From contig NZ_HE997181.1 in assembly GCF_000312425.1 (NCBI RefSeq), positions 3,906,320-3,970,319 on the forward strand: a DNA stretch of 64,000 nt, given 5' to 3'. Shown here piece by piece: positions 7,258 through 15,281 of this stretch. Made by a program: the position numbers and the translations under genes. This stretch comes from Reyranella massiliensis 521 (lineage in GTDB: Bacteria > Pseudomonadota > Alphaproteobacteria > Reyranellales > Reyranellaceae). The notes beneath the pieces were generated by a model. It saw nothing but the letters and a program-made list of their open reading frames with translations. It was not told the origin of the DNA and ran no database searches. The number at the start of each line of letters is the position of its first letter. Within the stretch, counting starts at the first letter, position 1.

Positions 7258-8021
7258 CAATGGGCTCCATACATCGTGCCACCGCCGAGATAGACGTCCT
7301 GCACCGCGCTGTTGGCCCGGATCTCCTCGGCACCGCCGCTGGCAATGATGCGCCCCCGGTTGAGGACAACGATGTGATCGGCATGGCCGAACACGACATC
7401 CATGTCGTGCTCGGTAAACAGCACGCTCAGGCCCTCGCGGCTCACCAGCGAGCGGACGAGGTCCATCAGGGCAAGCCGCTCCAGCGGCGCCATGCCGGCG
7501 GTGGGCTCGTCCATCAGCAGGATCTTGGGCCCGCTGGCCAGCGCCATGGCCAGCTCCACCCGCTTGAGGTCGCCGTAGGCAAGCGTGCCGCAAACGCGCT
7601 CGGACTGGCCGCGCATCCCGACCAGGTTCAGGAGCCGGTCGGCTTCTTCCGGCGCATAGGACGATGCGGGACTCCAGAAGCGCGCCAGGCGGCGGTCGCG
7701 CGCCAGCAGCACCATCTGCACGTTCTCCCGCACCGTCATGGACACGAAGGTCGCCGTGATCTGGAACGTCCGGGCCGTGCCCAGCCGCCAGATGTCCTGC
7801 GGCGACTTCCGGCTGACCTCGTGGCCGCCCATCGCGATGCTGCCCGAGTCGGGACGGATCTGGCCCCCCAGCATGTTGAAGCAGGTCGACTTGCCCGCCC
7901 CGTTGGGACCGATGATGGCCAGCATGTGGCCCTGCTCGAGCTCGAACGACACACCGTCGACGGCGACGACGCCGCCATAGGCCTTGCGCAGGCCGTTCAC
8001 GCTGAGGATCGGCGTCGCCAT
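7257..8021 (-). CDS. ABC transporter ATPase, LivG type
   Basis: A 254-residue ATPase with Walker A GPNGAGKST at 38-46 and Walker B ILLMDEPTAGM. The signature region is unusual (GTLAYGDLKRVELAMAL where LSYGDQR-type wording is common). The C-terminal extension (EEIRANSAVQDVYLG) is characteristic of LivG. Its ATG overlaps the stop of the permease gene at 8021, and its own stop overlaps the LivF start, giving an uninterrupted coupled operon. It forms a heterodimer with the LivF-type protein on the cytoplasmic side of the fused permease. Confidence 0.95.
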   Translation of the reverse strand: MATPILSVNGLRKAYGGVVAVDGVSFELEQGHMLAIIGPNGAGKSTCFNMLGGQIRPDSGSIAMGGHEVSRKSPQDIWRLGTARTFQITATFVSMTVRENVQMVLLARDRRLARFWSPASSYAPEEADRLLNLVGMRGQSERVCGTLAYGDLKRVELAMALASGPKILLMDEPTAGMAPLERLALMDLVRSLVSREGLSVLFTEHDMDVVFGHADHIVVLNRGRIIASGGAEEIRANSAVQDVYLGGGTMYGAH

Positions 8022-9907
8022 CACAGCACCTCCTGTGTCGCCTTGGGCGCACGCTTGAGAGACCAGCCGCGCAGCTTCTCGAACGAGCCGCCGATGCCGT
8101 TGGGGAACAGGATCACCAGCAGGATGACGACCAGCCCCAGGATCGATCGCCAGTATTCGGTCGCACGCTGCAGTTCCGTCAGCAGCGCGTGGTAGCCCAC
8201 GGCGCCGACGATCGGGCCGACCATGGTGTTGATGCCGCCCAGGATGATCATCAGCAGGCCGTCGACCGACAGTGGAATCGAAAGGCTGTCGGGGAAGACG
8301 CTGCCTTTGAAGAAGGCGAAGAGCGATCCTGCGACTCCGGCGAGCGAGCCGGCCGCAACGAAGGCCGCCCATTGCACACGCCGCACGTCGATGCCGATGG
8401 CGGCCGCCCGCAGCGGTGCATCACGACCGGCACGCAGCGCGTAGCCCAGCGGCGAGAAGGTCAGCCGCCGGATGGCGACCACGCCCGCGACCACGATGGC
8501 CAGAACCAGGTAGAGATAGACGCCCCTGTCGCGCAGCCACTCGTCGGGCCAGACCTTGAGGATGCCGTTGTCTCCGCCGGTCACGTCCGTCCATTGCCAC
8601 GCGATCGACCAGAGGATCTGCGCCAGCGCCAGGGTCAGCATGGCGCGATAGACTCCGTTCAGCCTGATGCACAACCAGCCGAACAGCACGGCGCCCGCCG
8701 CCGCCGCCAGTGGCGCGCCGACCAGCGCCACCACCATCGGTACCTGGAAGTATTTGATGCCGAGCGCCGTGAAGTAAGCGCCGAGACCGAAATAGGCGGC
8801 ATGCCCGAAGCTCAGGATGCCGCCGGCACCGACCAGGAAATGCAGACTCACCGCGAACAGGACGAAGATCAGCATCTCGATCACGACGGAAACCGTGTAA
8901 TCGATGCGCAGGAAGGGGATCAGCAGGATCGAGGCGATCACGACCATCCACAGCCAGCGCTCGTTGGCGCCGCCCGGCCGCAGGAAATGCTCCGACGAGG
9001 GCCCCTGCTCGCGAACCTGGACTTGTAGCCGACCGGCGAGCCCATAGGGACGCACCAGCAGCACAAGCGTCATGATCAGAAAGATCAGGACCAGCGTGAA
9101 CTTCGGCAGAAGCAGCGTGCCGAAGGACTGGAGGATGCCGATCAGCAGGGCGGCGAAGAAGGCGCCGACGACGCTGCCGAGGCCACCCACAACGACGACC
9201 ACGAAGGCCTCGGTAAGAATGCTGAAATCCATGCCGAGGTTGGCTGCGTCGCGCGGCAGCTGCACAGCGCCGCCCAGGGCGGCGAGCCCGCTGCCCAGCA
9301 TGAAGACCGAGGTGAACAACCACTTCTGATTGACACCGAGCGCGCCCAGCATCTCGCGGTCTTCGGTGCCGGCACGTACCAGCACGCCCCAGCGGGTCTT
9401 GTGGAAGGCGAGCCAGAGCAGCCCCAGGATTGCCGGGCCCAGCGCGATGACGAGCAGATTGTAGGCCGGGAAGCGAACGCCCAGGATGTCGACCGCACCG
9501 CTGAGACCCGGCACGCGCGGACCGATCAGGTCCTCGTAGCCCCAGATGTACTTGGCGGCATCCTGGATGATCAGGACGATGCCGTAGGTTGCAAGCAACT
9601 GCAGCAGCTCGGGCGCCTTGTAGAGGCGGCGGAGAATCGACATCTCCGCGAGCCCGCCGACCAGGGCGACCGCCGCGACCGCGCCTGCGATGCCGACCCA
9701 GAACAGGAACGGGTCGGAGGGGAGCAGCCCCGTCACCGTGAACGCCATGTAGGCGCCCAGCATGTAGAGCGAGCCATGGGCGAAGTTAACGATCTGCGTG
9801 ACGCCGAAGATCAGCGACAGGCCCGAGGCTACGATGAACAAAGTCGACGCCGCGGTGAGACCGTTTAGCAACAGCGACAACACGATCGACGGATCGAGGA
9901 AGGACAT
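8021..9907 (-). CDS. Fused LivH-LivM branched-chain-type permease
   Basis: At 628 residues it is about the sum of a LivH (roughly 1-300) and a LivM (roughly 315-628). The first half has the LivH signature VNFAHGSLYMLGAYMAF and the end VVVGGLGSVVGAFFAALLIG. The second half has the LivM signature LSFGHAAYFGLGAYFTAL and FLVGAGG. Hydrophobic helices fill both halves, with a polar linker (QVREQGPSSEHFLRPGG) between them. Fused versions are known but less common than the split genes, which the second Liv locus in this window has. It forms the membrane channel for the binding protein encoded just upstream. Confidence 0.95.
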   Translation of the reverse strand: MSFLDPSIVLSLLLNGLTAASTLFIVASGLSLIFGVTQIVNFAHGSLYMLGAYMAFTVTGLLPSDPFLFWVGIAGAVAAVALVGGLAEMSILRRLYKAPELLQLLATYGIVLIIQDAAKYIWGYEDLIGPRVPGLSGAVDILGVRFPAYNLLVIALGPAILGLLWLAFHKTRWGVLVRAGTEDREMLGALGVNQKWLFTSVFMLGSGLAALGGAVQLPRDAANLGMDFSILTEAFVVVVVGGLGSVVGAFFAALLIGILQSFGTLLLPKFTLVLIFLIMTLVLLVRPYGLAGRLQVQVREQGPSSEHFLRPGGANERWLWMVVIASILLIPFLRIDYTVSVVIEMLIFVLFAVSLHFLVGAGGILSFGHAAYFGLGAYFTALGIKYFQVPMVVALVGAPLAAAAGAVLFGWLCIRLNGVYRAMLTLALAQILWSIAWQWTDVTGGDNGILKVWPDEWLRDRGVYLYLVLAIVVAGVVAIRRLTFSPLGYALRAGRDAPLRAAAIGIDVRRVQWAAFVAAGSLAGVAGSLFAFFKGSVFPDSLSIPLSVDGLLMIILGGINTMVGPIVGAVGYHALLTELQRATEYWRSILGLVVILLVILFPNGIGGSFEKLRGWSLKRAPKATQEVL

Positions 9908-9940
9908 GGCAACGCCCTGATACGGAATGTTGGCGACGGA

Positions 9941-11143
9941 TCAGTTCTTCGGGCGCAACGCTGCGGCCTCGTCGGGTGGCGGCAGGTAGTCCTCGCCCCG
10001 CACCAGACGCCAATCGGTCATGACGCCGTTGCCGTCCTTCTTGGCAAGCTTGCCGACGAAGAACGAAATGGTCGCCTGATGGTCGGCAGCGCGATAGGTG
10101 ACCGGGCCAAGCGGTCCCGGCACGGTGAGTCCGCGGAAGGCATCGGCGATCTTCTCGCCGTCGGTCGAGCCCGCGGCCTTGATGGCGCCCGCGAGAGCCA
10201 TATAGGTCGTGTAGCCCAGCACCGAGCCCCAACGCGGATAGTCCTTGAACTTCGCCTCGTAGGCCTTGCGGAAGGCCATATGGTCGGCCTCGCCGAAAGT
10301 CTGCCACGGATAGCCCGTCACGACCCAACCCTCGGGTGTCTCGTCCTTGAGCGTGTCGAGATACTCAGGCTGACCGGTGAGCGCGCTAACCACGTCCTTG
10401 CCCTTGAAGAAGCCACGCGTGTTGCCTTCGCGGACGAAGCGGACGAGGTCCGTGCCGAAGGTGACGTTGAAGATGGCGTCGGGCTTGGCGGCGCTCAGGG
10501 CGTCGATGGTCGGCCCGGGATCCATCTTGCCGAGCGCCGGCCACTGCTCGCTGACCCAGGTCACATCCGGCCGCAGTGCCGAGAGCCGCTTCTTGAAGGC
10601 AGCGACGAACGAGGTGCCGTACTCGTAGTTCGGCGCGACCGTCGCCCAGCGCTTGGCCGGTAGCTTGGCAGCAGCTTCGGCCAGCATGCCGGCCTGCATC
10701 GTGGTGGACTGCGCCGTCCGGAATGTGAAGCGATTGCCCTTTTCCCAGATCACGGCGTCGCTGACGGCGATGCCGCAGACGAAGGGCACCTTGCGCTGCT
10801 GGGCGAAGTCGGCAAGGGCCAGGCAGACGCTTGAGGTGAACCCGCCGGCGAGCGCGCTCACCTTCTCCGACGAAACCAGTTCCTCGGCGTGGCGCACCGC
10901 GTCGCCCGCCTTCACGGCGTCGTCGCGATAGACGACTTCCAGACGGCGGCCGAGCACGCCGCCCGCAGCATTCACCTGCTCGAGCGCGAGTTGGGCCCCT
11001 TTGCGGTACGGCTCGGTGAACAGCGCCATGCCGCTGTAGCTGTTGATGTCGCCGATCTTGATCGGCCCTGCGGCTCCTGTCTGGGCCGAAGCCGAGGATG
11101 CCGCCGCTGCGAGCACCAGTGCCGCGATGAGAAGTTTCTTCAC
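9941..11143 (-). CDS. Branched-chain-type periplasmic binding protein
   Basis: Type I periplasmic binding protein (LivJ/LivK-like), about 400 residues. A signal peptide is clear (KKLLIAALVLAAAASSASA, cleavage before QTG). The mature start PIKIGDINSYSGMALFTEPY and the segment LALEQVNAAGGVLGR are typical of amide or urea and branched-chain-type ligand receptors. The GTG at 11143 is preferred over an upstream ATG because GGAGGG lies just ahead of it. It is the first gene of the importer-enamidase-cupin operon and is transcribed away from the GntR gene across a region with two inverted repeats. Its ligand is probably the precursor of the enamidase substrate. Confidence 0.92.
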   Translation of the reverse strand: MKKLLIAALVLAAAASSASAQTGAAGPIKIGDINSYSGMALFTEPYRKGAQLALEQVNAAGGVLGRRLEVVYRDDAVKAGDAVRHAEELVSSEKVSALAGGFTSSVCLALADFAQQRKVPFVCGIAVSDAVIWEKGNRFTFRTAQSTTMQAGMLAEAAAKLPAKRWATVAPNYEYGTSFVAAFKKRLSALRPDVTWVSEQWPALGKMDPGPTIDALSAAKPDAIFNVTFGTDLVRFVREGNTRGFFKGKDVVSALTGQPEYLDTLKDETPEGWVVTGYPWQTFGEADHMAFRKAYEAKFKDYPRWGSVLGYTTYMALAGAIKAAGSTDGEKIADAFRGLTVPGPLGPVTYRAADHQATISFFVGKLAKKDGNGVMTDWRLVRGEDYLPPPDEAAALRPKN

Positions 11144-11168
11144 ATTCCCCTCCCTGGTTTCTTCGAAG

Positions 11169-11213
11169 TTTGTATTCAACTTCTACAAAAGTGTATCCAA
11201 TAATAATTACACT
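11169..11213. promoter_or_regulatory. Paired inverted repeats, candidate GntR operators
   Basis: Two perfect inverted repeats lie side by side in the divergent promoter region: TTTGTA at 11169-11174 with TACAAA at 11184-11189 (9-base gap), and AGTGTA at 11190-11195 with TACACT at 11208-11213 (12-base gap). The TGTA/TACA core suits FCD-type GntR regulators, whose gene begins 95 bases away. Occupancy could block the binding-protein operon, the regulator, or both. Confidence 0.6.
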
Positions 11214-11308
11214 GCATCCACCGCCAAGTGATGTCAAACTGGATTTGACCGCTTGACCCGCGGCCGCGCGGGCCGATAGGCGGAAGGGTGCTGTGGCAAA
11301 GGACTGAA

Positions 11309-12055
11309 ATGCGCAAAGCGTCTGACGCGAAGCTCGTCCATGAGCTTGCCGAGAAGATTTATTCCAAGATCGTTGCCGGAGATTTCGGCCCGGGGCGGCC
11401 GTTGCGTCAGGAGGCGCTAGCGCAGGAATTCGAAGTCAGCCGCACGCCCATACGCGAGGCCCTACGGCAACTTGAAGCCAAAGGCATTATTTCGCATGCG
11501 CGCGGGCACAGCGCGGTCGTCCGCACGCCTTCTTCACGCGAGATCCGCGAGAAGTACCAGATCCGTGCAGAACTTGAGGGGTTGGCCGCCCAACTGGCGG
11601 CGAAGTGGATTACCGACGACCAGCTGCAAGCGCTGAAAGACACGCATTTGCGCTTCGCGCGCGCCGTGAAGGGGCTGAGCGTCGAACGCGGCGGCAACCG
11701 CCGCTCCGCCAAGGGTACGTCGGACGTGCTGTCGAACCCAGCCAAGGAATGGGTCGAGACCAACGCAGCCTTCCATTCCACCATTCATGCAGCGTCCAAC
11801 AATCTCTCGCTGCGCCGTCACATCGAAGATCTCAACCTCGGCTACATCCGCAACGTAATGCTGACCTCGGTACTGGGCATGGATCTACACCGGATGGAGC
11901 GCAACATCCGTCACCACCAGGCAATCCTGGATGCGCTCTCCGAGCGAGATCCGATTCAGTCGCGGCGCGCCATGGCCGAGCACATCATCGAATCGGGCGA
12001 GTTCCTGGTGGCATGGTTCGAGAACCACGGCATGGGAGAACATGCCGGGCCGTGA
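11309..12055 (+). CDS. GntR-family regulator with FCD domain
   Basis: A 248-residue repressor or activator. The N-terminal winged helix (about 8-75) includes RQEALAQEFEVSRTPIREAL, the GntR recognition region, and residues about 85-235 form the helical FCD ligand domain. That domain carries the spaced Asn/His set in ETNAAFHSTIHAASNN, with later His in RHHQAIL, which usually binds a metal and an organic acid. The ATG at 11309 is preferred because AAAGGA stands six bases upstream. An upstream GTG at 11288 is possible. It is divergent from the importer/enamidase operon and is its likely substrate-responsive regulator. Confidence 0.93.
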   Translation: MRKASDAKLVHELAEKIYSKIVAGDFGPGRPLRQEALAQEFEVSRTPIREALRQLEAKGIISHARGHSAVVRTPSSREIREKYQIRAELEGLAAQLAAKWITDDQLQALKDTHLRFARAVKGLSVERGGNRRSAKGTSDVLSNPAKEWVETNAAFHSTIHAASNNLSLRRHIEDLNLGYIRNVMLTSVLGMDLHRMERNIRHHQAILDALSERDPIQSRRAMAEHIIESGEFLVAWFENHGMGEHAGP

Positions 12056-12159
12056 CGAACGAACCCGCCCGGACGTGCGAAGCCGCTACGCCCACCATCC
12101 CTTCCGAACAACCGGATCGGCGTCCATATCGGCCACTCTGAACGTCCGGTACAAGATTC

Positions 12160-12528
12160 TCACTGAAAGTCAGACATCTCGTATAGAGGCCGGATTTCGA
12201 TCTCGCTGGGCCCCGGCATCGGATTGGGACAGCGCTTCACCCAGGCGACCGCCTCATCCATGTCCTTGACGTCCCAGAGCCAGAATCCGGCGACCAGTTC
12301 GCGGGTTTGAGAGAACGGCCCGTCGATGACGGTTCGGCCGGAACCATCGAATGCAATGCGCTTGCCTTCGGAGGAGGGTCTGAGGCCTTCGCCGGCCCGC
12401 ATGATGCCGGCCTTGACCAGCTCCTCGTTGAATTTGCCCATCGCCTCGAGCATCGCGAGGGACTCCGGCGTGGAGGAAAAGCCCTTTTCGCTGTCCTCGG
12501 TCGCCTTCACGAGCACCATCACACGCAT
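12160..12528 (-). CDS. YCII-related (DGPF) domain protein
   Basis: A 122-residue single-domain protein with an opening strand MRVMVLVKAT, a helix with FNEELVKAGIM and the diagnostic DGPFSQTRELVAGFWLWDV, ending with MPGPSEIEIRPL. This ferredoxin-like fold, also called DGPF or YCII-related, forms dimers. It often accompanies sigma factors and small oxidoreductases, and its chemistry is mostly unknown. It stands alone here, facing the end of the GntR gene. The ATG has a G-rich sequence upstream (GAGGAGTCAGTCG). Confidence 0.9.
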   Translation of the reverse strand: MRVMVLVKATEDSEKGFSSTPESLAMLEAMGKFNEELVKAGIMRAGEGLRPSSEGKRIAFDGSGRTVIDGPFSQTRELVAGFWLWDVKDMDEAVAWVKRCPNPMPGPSEIEIRPLYEMSDFQ

Positions 12529-12648
12529 CGACTGACTCCTCGTTCAAGCCGGCCTCATCGCGCCGGCATCGGAACGACGAACCGCCATCATGAAAGTCGA
12601 CATCACGCCCCGGAATTTTTCAAAGGCCGAGGTGCCCTTCAACGAGCG

Positions 12649-13236
12649 TCAAGTGTCGCACGCACGCCTCTCGACCATCGCGACGATCGTTTCAAAGAGC
12701 TCGTTCTTTGCCTCTTCGGCCGTTATCTCGCCGGTCGCGGCGGCATGGCACAGGGCTTCGGACGCGCCGAACATCGCCCAAAGACCGGCAGGCGCGATAA
12801 CGCCGTCCTTTGCGAATGCCGTCAGTGCGACCCGGCATTTCTCCATGATGGCCACTTCGCACTCGCGCTTGATCTTCTCGAGCTCCGGTGAGCTGGCGAG
12901 GGCGGCGATCACACCGGGGATCTCGCGGCCCTGAAGAAGCACGCAATCGACACAGGACGATGCGATGACCGACGCCCGGCCCCGCAGAGTCGGTTCGCTT
13001 GCCTGGATCGCGGCGTCCATCAACGCCGTCTGACGCGTGTCGTACTCCTGGTAAAGCGCTGCCAGCAGCCCCGGGCGCGTGACGAAATGATCGTAAACCA
13101 CTGGCTTCGTGACGCCCGCCTGTTCGGCAAGTCGTCCCAGCGTCAGGGCTTCGGTGCCCTCTTCCCGGACCAGCCGCCAAGCAACGTCCAGCAGTTGGCG
13201 ATGCCTCTCTTCGCGCGAAAGGCGGCGACGCGGCAT
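12649..13236 (-). CDS. TetR-family regulator
   Basis: The 195-residue product begins MPRRRLSREERHRQLLDVAW and has the TetR helix-turn-helix GRLAEQAGVTKPVVYDHF at about residues 33-50. The rest is a helical ligand domain rich in Ala with Cys pairs (SSCVDCVLLQ) that might be redox-sensitive. An in-frame upstream extension to 13383 reads through the promoter region of the divergent gene and is rejected. It faces a quinone reductase-like gene and probably represses it, with a candidate operator between them. Confidence 0.9.
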   Translation of the reverse strand: MPRRRLSREERHRQLLDVAWRLVREEGTEALTLGRLAEQAGVTKPVVYDHFVTRPGLLAALYQEYDTRQTALMDAAIQASEPTLRGRASVIASSCVDCVLLQGREIPGVIAALASSPELEKIKRECEVAIMEKCRVALTAFAKDGVIAPAGLWAMFGASEALCHAAATGEITAEEAKNELFETIVAMVERRACDT

Positions 13237-13262
13237 CGGAGTAGAAGTTTTAGGCGCGGTGC

Positions 13263-13296
13263 TTGACACTACAATATACCAAAGGTAACTTACTAA
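13263..13296 (+). promoter_or_regulatory. Promoter with candidate TetR operator
   Basis: TTGACA at 13263-13268 is followed after 17 bases by TAACTT at 13286-13291, a reasonable sigma-70 promoter for the gene starting at 13347. Within the spacer lies TACC-AAA-GGTA (13277-13287), and further overlapping repeats (ACTTACTAAAAGT) follow. A repressor bound here would cover both core elements. Confidence 0.5.
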
Positions 13297-13346
13297 AAGT
13301 ATACAGAAATTACCCTTTCTGTGCAACGAGTTGGAAGGAGCCTGCC

Positions 13347-13958
13347 ATGCACGCACTTGTCGTCGTCGCTCATCCCGACCCAAAATCCCTGAGCCGCAGC
13401 GTCGCGACCCAAGTTGCCGAGGGCATCTCCGAGGCCGGGACCGGGCACTCCTTCGAGATCGCCGACCTGACGGCGGAAGCCTTCGACCCCAGGTTCAGCA
13501 CGGCCGACTTCGCCGCCTATCATAAGGATACGCCGCCTCCCGCCGACGTCATCGCCGAGCAAGAACGGATCGACCGCGCCACTGACCTGGTGCTGGTCTA
13601 TCCGGTCTACTGGTGGTCTATGCCGGCCATCCTCAAGGGGTGGATCGATCGCGTCTTCAGCAACGGCTGGGCCTACGATGCCGCTCCGGAGGGCAAGGTG
13701 GCGAAAAGGCTTCGCCGCCTCCGTGTTCATCTGGTCGGTGTCGCCGGCACCGACGCTGGGACCTTCGAGCGGCATGGCTATTCCGGCGCGATGAAAACCC
13801 AAATCGATCATGGAATCTTCGACTATTGCGGCGCCCCGGTCGCAACGTCGGAGTTCCTCTTCGAATCGGAAACGCGGGATCCGGTTCCTCTTCTGGAGGC
13901 CGCCCGCACGATCGGCCGCAATCTTTTCAACGGCTCGGGACAGTCCGAAGCTGCGTGA
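13347..13958 (+). CDS. NAD(P)H quinone oxidoreductase, flavodoxin fold
   Basis: A 203-residue flavin-dependent reductase of the NQO/MdaB/KefF kind. It opens with MHALVVVAHPDPKSLSRSVA (the flavin phosphate loop) and contains LVLVYPVYWWSMPAILKGW and DRVFSNGWAY, the substrate/flavin wall typical of this family. It would transfer two electrons from NAD(P)H to quinones or electrophiles, avoiding semiquinone radicals. GGAAGGAG before the ATG at 13347 fixes the start. The divergent TetR gene is the likely controller, giving an electrophile-induced detoxification switch. Confidence 0.9.
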   Translation: MHALVVVAHPDPKSLSRSVATQVAEGISEAGTGHSFEIADLTAEAFDPRFSTADFAAYHKDTPPPADVIAEQERIDRATDLVLVYPVYWWSMPAILKGWIDRVFSNGWAYDAAPEGKVAKRLRRLRVHLVGVAGTDAGTFERHGYSGAMKTQIDHGIFDYCGAPVATSEFLFESETRDPVPLLEAARTIGRNLFNGSGQSEAA

Positions 13959-14176
13959 GGAAGCAGTTGCGTCTTGCCCCATCGGGAAGCCCCCGAAAAT
14001 GTCACAGATTTGGCCCATCGGGGCGCAATACGACGCCCCGGCCGGTTGATGCGACAATCCCAGGAGGTTGTTGACACAGCCCGCTCGGGTGTCCGACAAA
14101 AAGACCGAACGAGCGTTCCTGTACCCAGCGTAAGTCTGACTCCGAGTTCGCAAACAAATCGCCTTGCCATAGGAAG
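13959..14176. other. Intergenic stretch before the radical SAM gene
   Basis: No established gene is seen. The 9-mer CCCATCGGG occurs twice, 36 bases apart. A tiny plus-strand ORF of 16 codons (13999-14049, MSQIWPIGAQYDAPAG) has GGGAAG ahead of it. TTGTTGACA near 14070 could be a -35 element for the radical SAM gene. Confidence 0.35.
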
Positions 14177-15235
14177 ATGCCCGACGGTTCTTCAACGACT
14201 GCGCCAAAGTCTCCTCGGATTATCGAGGCCGAAAAGCTCGATCAGATCACGACGGCGCCATTCGTTCCCAAAGCCGACCGCCGTGCCGAACTGGATTTTG
14301 CGGGCTTCGCGACGACCGAGACGTGCGAACTGAGCTGCGTCTTCTGTCATTTCAATGGTCCGAACGCGACCAAGAAGGCGAAGACGCTGGCGCCGGAGCT
14401 GATCGAGAAGGGCCTGCGCGACATTCCTGCCGGTCAGAAGGTCCACTTCGCCGCCACCGGCGACTTCTTCCAGGACCCGCACGCTCTCGATCATGTGCAC
14501 AAGGCCGTCGAACTCGGCCATCCCGTCAATGTGCTGAGCCATGGCCAGTCGATGCCGCCGGAACGGCTCGAGAAGATGCTCGCCATGGGCGTTCGCGAGT
14601 TCCGCTTCAGCGTCGACCATATCGAGCCGCGCGCCTACGCCAAGATCCGCCGCGGCGGCGATCTCGAGCGCGTGCTGGAAACCATTGCCTACCTGAAGGC
14701 GCGCAAGGAGCAGATCCCCGAGATCAATGTCGAAGTGAACTGCATTCTGATCGGAGACACGCGCGCCCGGCTGGAAGAGTTCGCCGAGTTCTGGTCGACC
14801 CGCGTCGACGCCGTCCACTTCCACGCCGAATATTACGACGTCCTGAAGTTCCGGAACCTCTTCTTCGTGCCGGAGAAGCGCAACGACTGCCACATCCAGC
14901 TCTACGTCCTGCCGTCCGGGCAGATCACACCGTGTTGTGCGATGATGGTGCAGTCGCACGAAGCCGATACGTCGTGGCTGCCCAATATCGCCGATACTTC
15001 GCTGCAGGAAGCCTACGACCGGCTCTGCGACATGTACGAAGACCCCAACAGCGACCTCGGCAAGGTCTGCGCGAAGTGCCAGTGGTGGGTCATGTGGTCG
15101 GACACCAAGGACGGCGACAGTCCCTATATGAGAACCGTGAGGTTCGACCAGCCGCCACCGCCGCCCGAAGAGCCTCCCCCGCCGCCGTCGAAGCACTGGC
15201 TGGCCGAACTACTGACGCCCTTCCGCCGTTCCTGA
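14177..15235 (+). CDS. Radical SAM protein with SPASM-like C-terminus
   Basis: 352 residues. The iron-sulfur motif C50-E-L-S-C54-V-F-C57 is a standard CX3CX2C cluster, and a TIM-barrel follows. Cys238, Cys253, Cys254, Cys284, Cys298 and Cys301 (GKVCAKCQWW) could hold an auxiliary cluster, as in SPASM or twitch proteins. Those proteins modify peptides or carbohydrates, or assist cofactor assembly. The C-terminus has a striking proline-rich tail (two runs of five prolines split by glutamates) before a final helix. AGGAAG precedes the ATG. A SAM methyltransferase follows 46 bases downstream on the same strand, suggesting one modification pathway of unknown product. Confidence 0.88.
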   Translation: MPDGSSTTAPKSPRIIEAEKLDQITTAPFVPKADRRAELDFAGFATTETCELSCVFCHFNGPNATKKAKTLAPELIEKGLRDIPAGQKVHFAATGDFFQDPHALDHVHKAVELGHPVNVLSHGQSMPPERLEKMLAMGVREFRFSVDHIEPRAYAKIRRGGDLERVLETIAYLKARKEQIPEINVEVNCILIGDTRARLEEFAEFWSTRVDAVHFHAEYYDVLKFRNLFFVPEKRNDCHIQLYVLPSGQITPCCAMMVQSHEADTSWLPNIADTSLQEAYDRLCDMYEDPNSDLGKVCAKCQWWVMWSDTKDGDSPYMRTVRFDQPPPPPEEPPPPPSKHWLAELLTPFRRS

Positions 15236-15281
15236 AGGCAGGCGCCGCTTCATCCAAATGAAGAATAGATTGAGGTGATTT

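Noticed and set aside
5359..7293. A 644-residue plus-strand frame over the enamidase and LivF genes
   Set aside because: It is antisense to clearly conserved minus-strand genes and rich in His, Asp and Arg, as GC-rich shadows are.
13959..14176. CRISPR-like repeats
   Set aside because: The only repeated unit is a 9-mer seen twice; no array with regular spacers exists here or elsewhere in the window.
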